Source: G039029935 sp039029935 | Lineage (GTDB): Bacteria; Chloroflexota; Anaerolineae; Caldilineales; Caldilineaceae | DNA length: 6,933 bases | Reading direction: 5' to 3' | Assembly: GCA_039029935.1 (NCBI GenBank) | Contig: JBCCFC010000732.1 | Location: forward strand, 1 to 6,933 | In this document: piece after piece, positions 1 to 5,123 of the stretch | How positions within the stretch are numbered: position 1 is the stretch's first letter | Layout of the letters: each line of letters starts with the position of its first letter | The notes under the pieces: generated by a model | What the model was told of the DNA's origin: nothing | Databases searched by the model: none | What the model saw: only the letters and a program-made list of their open reading frames with translations | Program-made: the position numbers and the translations under genes

Positions 1-75
1 CGTAGAAACTCGTTTTGCCATTCATTGGCGTTGGGCATACTATCTCCTGCAGTGGCTTGTGTGGTGGACAAAGGA

Positions 76-144
76 AGTATCGCAGGTTGGCTACCTGCGT
101 CACAGATAACCAATCTGTGACGCAGGTAGCCAACCTGCGATACT
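76..144. repeat. Two inverted copies of a 31-bp dispersed hairpin repeat
   Basis: A 31-bp element occupies 76-106 and its reverse complement occupies 114-144. Each copy contains its own small hairpin, CGCAGGT-TGGCT-ACCTGCG (7-bp stem, 5-nt loop; 81-99 in the first copy), followed by a TCACAGA tail. The same 31 bases occur again in direct orientation at 6903-6933. Two or three copies in under 7 kb, all outside genes, indicate a family of dispersed intergenic repeats. No transposase or target-site duplication is visible, so mobility is not supported. Confidence 0.85.
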
Positions 145-171
145 TCCTTTGTCCACCACACAAGCCACTGC

Positions 172-176
172 AGGAG
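172..176 (+). promoter_or_regulatory. Ribosome binding site fixing the HEAT-repeat gene start
   Basis: AGGAG lies 5 nt before the ATG at 182. This favours that start over the in-frame ATG at 149, which has no such site and lies within the repeat arm. Confidence 0.8.
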
Positions 177-181
177 ATAGT

Positions 182-1030
182 ATGCCCAACGCCAATGAAT
201 GGCAAAACGAGTTTCTACGACATCTTGAACATAAAAATATAACCGATGCCATCGCCTGTCTCGATCTCTTCAAGACAAACCATGCAGGCACACCGCCACA
301 GAAAATTAAAGATCGTGCCATCAAACTAATCCACAAGAAATATCGCGACCAACCGGAGAGGCTTTATGAATATGCGCTGGCCTTTGCTAATTCGAGCAAT
401 GACGGTGCCAAAGAGATTGGTGTCTATTTGCTGCCTGAATTTTATGCGCGGAACTCAGAGGAAATTGATGAAATTGTTGCGTGTCTTGGCGATGATGATA
501 ATTGGGAAGTGCGCGAGTGGGCAGCAGGTGCATTGGCCTATATCATCAGTGGATCGTTTTCACGCATCTTTCCCAAATTAGCACAATGGGTACAGGACCC
601 CTCTGCCAATATCCGACGCATGACCGCTGTTGCCATTGGATTTGCGACCAGAGATTGCACATCAGAACAATGTCAGCAACTGTTACCTCTCCTCACACCG
701 TTGATGGCTGATACAGACAAATATGTGAGCAAGAATATGGGGGCCTATGCAGTGAGCAACTGTGCGCTCAAGCATCAACCTGCCTTGGTTGAGACATGGT
801 TGCGTACCATAGATGATGCAAATGAACATGCGGCATGGAATCTAGCGATGGTGCTGACCACAGCAGAAGCAGCAAAGCAGTTTGTCCATATCCAATTTTT
901 GCTACCGTCCTTATTGGCTGATGAACGACCCAAGGTGAAGCGAGCCGTACAAAAAGGGGTCAAAAATCTTGCCAAACGCATTCCCACACAGTTTGCTCAA
1001 TTTGAAATGAAAGCGGGAATCTCAGTATGA
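182..1030 (+). CDS. HEAT-repeat protein, similar in style to DNA-alkylation-repair (AlkC/AlkD-like) folds
   Basis: The product is 282 aa, soluble, with no signal peptide or membrane segment. It is almost entirely helical-pair repeats. Clear HEAT-style second helices follow acidic turns: DDDNWEVREWAAGALAYI (residues 104-121), DPSANIRRMTAVAIG (139-153), DTDKYVSKNMGAYAVSN (177-193) and DERPKVKRAVQKGVKNLA (247-264). The D-x-x-x-VR-x-x-A spacing is the usual HEAT signature. The pattern and length recall bacterial HEAT proteins of the AlkC/AlkD type, which wrap DNA and excise alkylated bases, but I cannot place the AlkD catalytic Trp/Asp residues. Glycosylase activity is therefore unproven, and a protein-binding scaffold is equally possible. 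The ATG at 182 is chosen for its AGGAG site. The gene overlaps the DinB gene by 4 bp (ATGA), which implies translational coupling. Its first 38 bases lie in the right arm of the edge palindrome. Confidence 0.8.
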   Translation: MPNANEWQNEFLRHLEHKNITDAIACLDLFKTNHAGTPPQKIKDRAIKLIHKKYRDQPERLYEYALAFANSSNDGAKEIGVYLLPEFYARNSEEIDEIVACLGDDDNWEVREWAAGALAYIISGSFSRIFPKLAQWVQDPSANIRRMTAVAIGFATRDCTSEQCQQLLPLLTPLMADTDKYVSKNMGAYAVSNCALKHQPALVETWLRTIDDANEHAAWNLAMVLTTAEAAKQFVHIQFLLPSLLADERPKVKRAVQKGVKNLAKRIPTQFAQFEMKAGISV

Positions 1031-1524
1031 CACCAACATCTACTCGCACATTCTATGAATACACCTATTGGTCATGTGAATTGGTCTGGGATTGCATTCA
1101 AGAGTTGACCGACGAGCAGTTTACACAGCCCATCGACTATTCGATTGGCTCAATCCGCAACCATGTCGTCCATATGATGAGCGGTACACACCGCTGGATG
1201 ATGCGTCTGCAAGACAATCCATTGCCGCCACACTTGGCCTTTGAAGACTTCACATCCATTGATGCCACCAAAACCGTGTGGAATGCGATGAAAGCCGATG
1301 TACTCGCCTATGTCTACTCACTTGACCAAGGACAATTGGATGAGGTGATTCAGTGGGAAATTGGTACACGTGACATCCTACGCCAGCATCCACGGTGGGC
1401 ATTGCTGATGCATATCGCCAATCACGCCACCGATCATCGTTCGCAGATTTTGGCTCTGCTTCACCATCACTTTGGGGTAAGAACTGTGGAGCACGATATG
1501 GTGTTTTATTTGGCACAGCATTAA
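1027..1524 (+). CDS. DinB-family putative metal-dependent protein
   Basis: The product is 165 aa, the usual length for the DinB/YfiT-like four-helix bundle superfamily. The family signature is seen in the N-terminal helix RNHVVHMMSGTHRWMMRL (residues 44-61) and the C-terminal helix HIANHATDHRSQIL (129-142). By family precedent H49, H133 and H137 would form the three-histidine divalent-metal site. Family members include DNA-damage-induced proteins of unknown activity and thiol-dependent transferases that use bacillithiol, mycothiol or glutathione. The sequence alone does not say which applies. The start ATG overlaps the stop of the upstream HEAT-repeat gene, so the two are probably one operon. 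The gene is convergent with the PhyH gene 81 bp away. Confidence 0.85.
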   Translation: MTPTSTRTFYEYTYWSCELVWDCIQELTDEQFTQPIDYSIGSIRNHVVHMMSGTHRWMMRLQDNPLPPHLAFEDFTSIDATKTVWNAMKADVLAYVYSLDQGQLDEVIQWEIGTRDILRQHPRWALLMHIANHATDHRSQILALLHHHFGVRTVEHDMVFYLAQH

Positions 1525-1567
1525 GCCAGCACAAACGGTTCATCCTGGAAGCCTCCAACCGCAAACT

Positions 1568-1586
1568 TATTGTGTGTGCCACAATA
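1568..1586. terminator. Weak hairpin between convergent genes
   Basis: TATTGTG and CACAATA form a 7-bp stem around a 5-nt loop (TGTGC) in the 81-bp gap between two converging genes. The stem is AT-rich, and the following sequence on the + strand is only mildly T-rich, so a terminator role is suggested mainly by position. Confidence 0.25.
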
Positions 1587-1605
1587 TATCATTTGATTCT
1601 CATTC

Positions 1606-2481
1606 TTATGCCACAATTGTCCAGCGCTCCTCGCGTGGGGCTGTCCGGCGAAAATCTAGCCGATCCAATCCCAAATAATGCAACGTCGCCCGCTCCAATA
1701 GCGAAAACTCATCCGCATTCTCACGATTCAAGTTCATTGGCTCCTTGAGGACCACTGGCGGGTTGGTCATAAAGCGCGGTCGGCCTGAATGGTTGTGTGA
1801 TGATGAGTGGATCATAAACGGGTGCAGAATGATAAAGTCACCCGTCTCGCCTGTAACTTCGACAAATTCTTCACACTGCTGGATAAGTTTCTGAGCAAAG
1901 CCACGCTCACCACCTTCTGGATGATCACGCAGATAGCGCGCCACACGACGCACGGAGTCGGGGGCAATAAACGTGCCACCGCCTTTATGATCGATATCCG
2001 ACCACAACACAATTGTCAGCAATGCCTGTTCGCGGCTGTCGATAAAGTGGTTGAAGTAGCTGCCATCCTTGTGCCAGCCGCCAGAAGTGGGCGAAGGTGG
2101 AACCCACGCTTCGTTCTCACCACGCTTTAAGTTGACGATAAACGAATCCGACCATTCACGCGAGTTGACGGTGGTAAAATGCCCCGACGACACCAGCCGC
2201 ATCACCTTGTCCTCAATTCGAGCCGCACCACCGACGACATCGCAAATGGCATCCCACGCCTTTTGTGAAATCTCCGCCACTGGCCTCTGAAAGGCATGGT
2301 CCATCCAGATGATCTCTTTCTCCCATGTCGAGCGGTCGTTGGCGTCATAGCCCAGCCGCTCAAAGGCGTGGTCGGTCCACTGCGTGGCAAACTCGCGGTC
2401 AAAACAGTCTTTGACCACCAGATAGCCGTTGTCTAGGAAGCTCTGTACTTGCTCTTCGGTTAGCACCTTATAGGTAGACAT
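1606..2481 (-). CDS. Phytanoyl-CoA dioxygenase (PhyH) family Fe(II)/2-oxoglutarate oxygenase
   Basis: The product is 291 aa, typical of bacterial PhyH enzymes, which use Fe(II), O2 and 2-oxoglutarate to hydroxylate small molecules in the cytoplasm. The N-terminus has the usual 'lteeqvqsFldnGYlvvkd' opening (residues 7-25). The facial triad is visible: H137 and D139 in GGWHKDGSYF, and H225 in HPFMIHSSSHN. R236 in RPRF, 11 residues after the distal His, is the expected 2-oxoglutarate anchor. All key residues are intact, so it should be active; the substrate cannot be read from sequence. The ATG at 2481 is chosen because AGGAG sits 6 nt upstream. A longer in-frame reading to 2592 runs through a repeat array and encodes low-complexity residues, so it was rejected. 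It lies 117 bp downstream of the P450 gene on the same strand and may be cotranscribed. Confidence 0.92.
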   Translation of the reverse strand: MSTYKVLTEEQVQSFLDNGYLVVKDCFDREFATQWTDHAFERLGYDANDRSTWEKEIIWMDHAFQRPVAEISQKAWDAICDVVGGAARIEDKVMRLVSSGHFTTVNSREWSDSFIVNLKRGENEAWVPPSPTSGGWHKDGSYFNHFIDSREQALLTIVLWSDIDHKGGGTFIAPDSVRRVARYLRDHPEGGERGFAQKLIQQCEEFVEVTGETGDFIILHPFMIHSSSHNHSGRPRFMTNPPVVLKEPMNLNRENADEFSLLERATLHYLGLDRLDFRRTAPREERWTIVA

Positions 2482-2487
2482 GTATAT

Positions 2488-2492
2488 CTCCT
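2488..2492 (-). promoter_or_regulatory. Ribosome binding site fixing the PhyH start
   Basis: AGGAG on the - strand, 6 nt before the ATG at 2481, selects this start over the upstream in-frame one at 2592. Confidence 0.8.
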
Positions 2493-2510
2493 GATTCTTG
2501 GTATTCAGTA

Positions 2511-2591
2511 TATCAGTATCCGGTGTGTCAGTATTCAGTGTGTCGGTCATCCGGCACTGACCACCGAATACTGACGCACCGAATACTGACA
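2511..2591. repeat. Convergent array of 15-bp units between P450 and PhyH genes
   Basis: Two direct units resembling TGTCAGTATTCGGTG lie at 2511-2525 and 2526-2540, with a partial third at 2541-2547. They face two near-identical inverted units at 2562-2576 and 2577-2591, which share CACCGAATACTGAC with a period of 15. Positions 2527-2544 and 2573-2590 form an 18-bp inverted repeat with two mismatches. The block fills most of the 117-bp gap. As RNA it would fold into a long imperfect hairpin between the two cistrons, which could stabilise or partly terminate the transcript. No T-run follows, so it is not a canonical terminator. Confidence 0.85.
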
Positions 2592-2598
2592 TACGTTC

Positions 2599-3852
2599 CT
2601 AATCCCATCTCACGGGCATCCGCTGCGCACCGCGTAAAATCGGATTGGTACGCCACTTCAACTTGTCAATCTCAATATCCAGCCGCAAATTGGGCAACCG
2701 CCGGAACAATGTCTCCAACGCAATCTGCCCCTCCAGCCGTGCGAGGGGCGCACCGAGGCAATAGTGGATGCCGAACCCAAAGCCAAGATGCCGCACATTT
2801 TCGCGTGTAATGTCAAACACATCTGGGTTATCAAACTGGCGTTCATCACGCCCCGCCGACCCCAGCACCAAACTCACCGCATCGCCACGTTTCATGGCAT
2901 GACCGTGAAATTCTAAGTCGGTCGCGACAAAGCGCATGGTCGCTCGGTCTACTGGACTTTCGTAGCGCATGATTTCCTCAATGGTATTGGGAAAACGCTC
3001 TGGTTCACGCATCAACAAATCGAGTTGCGCTGGATGCTGCAACAACAACAATGCGCCATTGCTGATTAAATTGACCGTCGTGTCATACCCCGCCACAATC
3101 AACAGAATCATCATGCTAAACAGTTCCGACTCAGATAGTTTGTCCCCATCTTCTTCCGCCTGCAAGAGTTGCGTGATCAGATCATCATCAGGTTGCGCAC
3201 CCTGTTCCATCAAGAGACGGTGTTCATCAAAAAGTCGCTGCAAATAGTCCGTGAAATCTTCAATGATGCGTTTGGTGCGCTCATATTTTTTTGGATTGCG
3301 GTTGGCCGTTGATGAGGGTGAAACCAACCCCGATGACCACAGCCGAAATTTATGGCGGTCCTTGGGTGGCACACCGATCAAATCGGCAATCATGTTGATG
3401 GGTAGCGGATAGGCATATTGCTCGACCAAATCCATCTGTTTGCGCGCCTGAACCTTGTCAATCAACTGGTCGGCAAAGCGTTGAATTCGCCCCTGCATCT
3501 GGCTGACGACCCGAGCCGTAAATGCCTTGTTGACCAAACTACGCAGCCGTGTGTGGTTCGGCACATCCAGATTGAGCATGTGATTGTTCATCAACTCCAT
3601 CACCGGGTCCAGGACGGGCGAATCCGCGGCCAACTGCGCCAATTCGCCTGCTGTCATAGTCGTGCGTAGGCTCTTGACAAAGCGTTGATGGTCGCGCAAC
3701 ACCTCAGCGACATCATCATAGCGTGTGATGAACCACATGACGCGTTCGCCGTAAAATGCGGGGCGGCAGTAAATGGGATTATCTTGGCGCATTTGAGCAT
3801 AAACGGAATGAGGGTCTGACTTAAATTCGCTGCCAAACAGATTATAGCTCAT
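2599..3852 (-). CDS. Cytochrome P450, bacterial soluble class
   Basis: The product is 417 aa, the usual length for soluble bacterial P450s, with no membrane anchor. It is a heme-thiolate monooxygenase that inserts one oxygen atom from O2 using electrons from a ferredoxin or reductase. All landmarks are intact: C-helix H100-x3-R104 (HTRLR); I-helix AGYDTT at 254-259 with the acid-alcohol pair D257/T258; K-helix E293-x-x-R296; and the heme loop F358-G-F-G-I-H-Y-C365-L-G with the axial Cys. The pattern resembles CYP107-like hydroxylases, but family number and substrate cannot be assigned. No redox partner gene is in the window. The ATG at 3852 is preceded by AAAGAAG. An in-frame TTG at 3870 would add six residues, and a stronger GGAGGG (3885-3890) lies 14 nt before it, so the start is not fully settled. 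The PhyH gene follows on the same strand. Confidence 0.96.
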   Translation of the reverse strand: MSYNLFGSEFKSDPHSVYAQMRQDNPIYCRPAFYGERVMWFITRYDDVAEVLRDHQRFVKSLRTTMTAGELAQLAADSPVLDPVMELMNNHMLNLDVPNHTRLRSLVNKAFTARVVSQMQGRIQRFADQLIDKVQARKQMDLVEQYAYPLPINMIADLIGVPPKDRHKFRLWSSGLVSPSSTANRNPKKYERTKRIIEDFTDYLQRLFDEHRLLMEQGAQPDDDLITQLLQAEEDGDKLSESELFSMMILLIVAGYDTTVNLISNGALLLLQHPAQLDLLMREPERFPNTIEEIMRYESPVDRATMRFVATDLEFHGHAMKRGDAVSLVLGSAGRDERQFDNPDVFDITRENVRHLGFGFGIHYCLGAPLARLEGQIALETLFRRLPNLRLDIEIDKLKWRTNPILRGAQRMPVRWD

Positions 3853-3969
3853 TGTATCTTCTTTGGGCAATGTGATTTATTTTTCCCTCCATTATCAACA
3901 AAAAAGCTCAGACAAGCTGTGCAGATGATTATCGCTATTGCTCTGCTCTGCATCCAGCCTTGCCTTTCA

Positions 3970-3998
3970 ATCAAACATGATATTCTTGCCGCTGACAA
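3970..3998 (-). promoter_or_regulatory. Weak sigma-70-like promoter candidate for the P450 gene
   Basis: On the - strand, TTGTCA (3998-3993) and TTTGAT (3975-3970) are 17 nt apart, about 118 nt upstream of the P450 ATG. The match is 5 of 6 at -35 and 4 of 6 at -10, which is not far from chance in AT-rich sequence. Confidence 0.2.
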
Positions 3999-4175
3999 GT
4001 ATACGTCAACTCGTCCATAGCTTCTAATTGTTGATAAGGCAGCGACACACATGAAACACAACAATGGGAACAAATAGACAAAGTTTACCGTTGTTGTGGT
4101 GCATAACTCTGACGACTACATGGATGAATTTGTCATCAATAGATTGCCAATTTAAACAGGTTGATTCAAATTAAT

Positions 4176-4181
4176 AAGGAG
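4176..4181 (+). promoter_or_regulatory. Ribosome binding site fixing the EF-hand gene start
   Basis: AAGGAG lies 6 nt before the ATG at 4188, so this start is preferred over the in-frame TTG at 4161. Confidence 0.85.
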
Positions 4182-4187
4182 TTATTT

Positions 4188-4739
4188 ATGCTGACCGATT
4201 TTCAGAAAAAGAAATTGACGCATCTCTTTCATTTACAGGACAACGACAATAATGGGTTGCTAGAACGCGACGATTATGAGCAGGTGATGGTCAAAATCGG
4301 TGAACTCTATGAGTATGCCCCTGATTCACCAGAATATACAAACCTATATCCCGTCTATATGCAGTTGTGGGAAGGGTTGCGTCAAGTGGCCGATACGAAT
4401 CAAGATGGATGTGTCTCGCTCGATGAATTTATGAATGCCTATGATGTGATGTTGGCTGATAAAGAGGCATTCATGTCGAATATGCATGATATCTGTGCAA
4501 TGTGGTATAAAATGGCAGACCGCAATGGAGATGGGCTGCTGGACCCAGAGGAGTTATTCCTCAATCAGAGTACGGTCAATGTGGATGAAGTTGCGTCGCG
4601 GGCATCCTTCCCGCATATGGATAGGTCAGGGCGCGGTGGTATCTTGCTAGAGGAAATGGTCATCAATATGGAGGAATTCTATTATAGCGATGACCCCGCA
4701 GCACCGGGGAATTGGGCAGTAGGACCGCTGCCTGCATAG
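4188..4739 (+). CDS. EF-hand calcium-binding protein, calerythrin / sarcoplasmic-CaBP-like
   Basis: The product is 183 aa, acidic, with no signal peptide, so probably cytoplasmic. Four EF-hand loops are evenly placed: DNDNNGLLERDD (18-29), DTNQDGCVSLDE (69-80), DRNGDGLLDPEE (111-122) and DRSGRGGILLEE (145-156). Loops 2 and 3 are canonical, with acidic or amide ligands at 1, 3 and 5, Gly at 6 and Glu at 12. Loop 1 ends in Asp, which tends to favour Mg2+ or weaken Ca2+ binding. Loop 4 has Arg at position 5 and is probably weakened. The four-hand arrangement and length match the calerythrin-type bacterial proteins, related to eukaryotic sarcoplasmic Ca2+-binding proteins and thought to buffer or sense Ca2+. 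The gene is divergent from the P450, and no operon partner is evident. Function is inferred from family only. Confidence 0.93.
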   Translation: MLTDFQKKKLTHLFHLQDNDNNGLLERDDYEQVMVKIGELYEYAPDSPEYTNLYPVYMQLWEGLRQVADTNQDGCVSLDEFMNAYDVMLADKEAFMSNMHDICAMWYKMADRNGDGLLDPEELFLNQSTVNVDEVASRASFPHMDRSGRGGILLEEMVINMEEFYYSDDPAAPGNWAVGPLPA

Positions 4740-4777
4740 ACGCCCACTTATCTGCGGATAACACCCAACAGCATAAA

Positions 4778-4841
4778 GTCAGCTTGTCAGCTTGTCAGCC
4801 AGTGTGCTGAAGTGCTGAAGTGCTGACAAGCTGACTGGCTG
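4778..4841. repeat. Convergent array of 8-bp units forming a hairpin
   Basis: GTCAGCTT repeats at 4778-4785 and 4786-4793, followed by GTCAGCC. It faces AGTGCTGA units at 4811-4818 and 4819-4826, then GCTGACAAGCTGAC at 4822-4835. GTCAGCTTGTCAGC (4786-4799) and its exact complement at 4822-4835 make a 14-bp stem with a 22-nt loop. It begins about 40 bp after the EF-hand stop codon. It could act as a transcript-end hairpin for that gene, but no T-run follows, so a Rho-independent terminator is not supported. Confidence 0.85.
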
Positions 4842-4900
4842 ATTTCATGCAAAAAGAATCTGTTCGTTCACACTATACACACCCTCAGTTATAGATGTTA

Positions 4901-4959
4901 TACCAGAGGTACAAGTGTCGTGTACCATTGAATGGTACATGGGCAGTAACATGTACCAT
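4901..4959. promoter_or_regulatory. Operator-like cluster of GTACCAT dyads upstream of the vWA lipoprotein gene
   Basis: TACC-AGA-GGTA lies at 4901-4911. TGTACCATTGAATGGTACA at 4921-4939 is a perfect 19-bp palindrome. ATGGTACAT (4932-4940) pairs exactly with ATGTACCAT (4951-4959) across 10 nt, so the middle half-site is shared by two dyads. A further GTACCAG is at 5024-5030. Repeated half-sites in both orientations before a gene are typical of sites for a dimeric regulator. As RNA the second dyad would be a 9-bp hairpin in the leader. No regulator gene is in the window, so the binding protein is unknown. Confidence 0.5.
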
Positions 4960-5111
4960 CCATCGTTATGAAACAAAAAAATTCCCCTGTTGCATTCAAT
5001 TATACACAAGTGGCTCTTGCAGTGTACCAGATTTCTGCGAAGATGGAGGCAAGCAACAAGCACAGACAACAACGCTTGTTGACAAGTCTAAATCAAGCAG
5101 TAATGAATAAT

Positions 5112-5117
5112 AAGGAG
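5112..5117 (+). promoter_or_regulatory. Ribosome binding site fixing the lipoprotein start
   Basis: AAGGAG lies 6 nt before the ATG at 5124. The signal peptide then begins at the N-terminus as expected, which rules out the longer reading from 4968. Confidence 0.85.
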
Positions 5118-5123
5118 CCACCT

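Larger units (their letters stand above)
1..219. repeat. Perfect 107-bp inverted repeat (giant palindrome) at window edge
   Basis: Positions 1-107 are the exact reverse complement of 113-219, with a 5-nt centre (AACCA, 108-112). The right arm contains the ribosome binding site, start codon and first 38 coding bases of the HEAT-repeat gene, so the left arm carries an inverted copy of that gene start. The arm ends exactly at window base 1. A perfect palindrome of this length is hard for most bacteria to maintain. Its coincidence with the sequence end suggests an assembly or amplification fold-back seeded by the smaller palindromic repeat at its centre (76-144). A genuine inverted duplication cannot be excluded from this window. 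Confidence 0.97.
3853..4187. other. Divergent intergenic region between P450 and EF-hand genes
   Basis: These 335 bp separate two divergent genes and should hold both promoters. No convincing coding sequence is seen. A 10-bp inverted pair, TTATCAACAA at 3892-3901 and TTGTTGATAA at 4028-4037, brackets 126 bp. On the - strand a 5-bp stem (AGCTT/GAGCT, including a G-T pair) followed by TTTTTT lies at about 3902-3920, upstream of the P450 gene. It is too weak to call a terminator. A shorter TGCAGA/TCTGCA pair lies at 3920-3952. For the EF-hand gene, TTGTCA at 4130-4135 is a possible -35, but no good -10 follows. Confidence 0.5.
4740..5123. other. Repeat- and dyad-rich intergenic region before the lipoprotein gene
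   Basis: This 384-bp gap contains no convincing gene. It holds, in order, an 8-bp-unit palindromic array (4778-4841), a cluster of GTACC half-sites (4901-4959, with a further GTACCAG at 5024-5030), and an 8-bp stem CAACAAGC/GCTTGTTG at 5054-5061 and 5074-5081. The lipoprotein reading frame stays open back to 4968, but this stretch lacks a ribosome binding site and looks non-coding. TATACA occurs at 4874-4879 and 5001-5006, but neither has a good -35 partner. TTGACA at 5079-5084 is too close to the ribosome binding site to be a useful promoter. Confidence 0.6.

Noticed and set aside
149..181. N-terminal extension of the HEAT-repeat gene to the ATG at 149
   Set aside because: The extension is encoded inside the repeat arm and has no ribosome binding site. 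The ATG at 182 has AGGAG at 5 nt.
1..219. Terminal inverted repeats of an insertion sequence
   Set aside because: The arms are back to back with a 5-nt centre and there is no transposase or target duplication; one arm is simply the start of a host gene.
15..242. Small + strand reading frame across the edge palindrome, with a - strand counterpart at 100-336
   Set aside because: Both read through the inverted repeat and mirror each other. They overlap the HEAT-repeat gene, have no recognisable domain, and exist only because of the palindrome.
2511..2591. CRISPR array
   Set aside because: The units are 15 bp, adjacent and inverted to one another, with no spacers and no cas genes.
2482..2592. 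N-terminal extension of the PhyH protein by 37 residues
   Set aside because: It would translate the 15-bp repeat array into Thr/Asp/Asn-rich low-complexity sequence. The ATG at 2481 has a good ribosome binding site and matches the family N-terminus.
3902..3920. Intrinsic terminator on the - strand upstream of the P450 gene
   Set aside because: The stem is only 5 bp and includes a G-T pair before the T-run, and no - strand gene lies upstream for it to end.
3892..4037. DnaA boxes or a replication origin
   Set aside because: TTATCAACA is one mismatch from the DnaA box TTATCCACA, but there are only two such sites, no AT-rich unwinding region is clear, and no dnaA or dnaN gene is nearby.
4932..4959. 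Rho-independent terminator or riboswitch
   Set aside because: The 9-bp hairpin is not followed by a T-run on either strand, and no known riboswitch core is recognisable, so an operator reading fits better.
4968..5123. N-terminal extension of the vWA lipoprotein by 52 residues
   Set aside because: It would bury the signal peptide and lipobox inside the protein. The ATG at 5124 has AAGGAG at ideal spacing.
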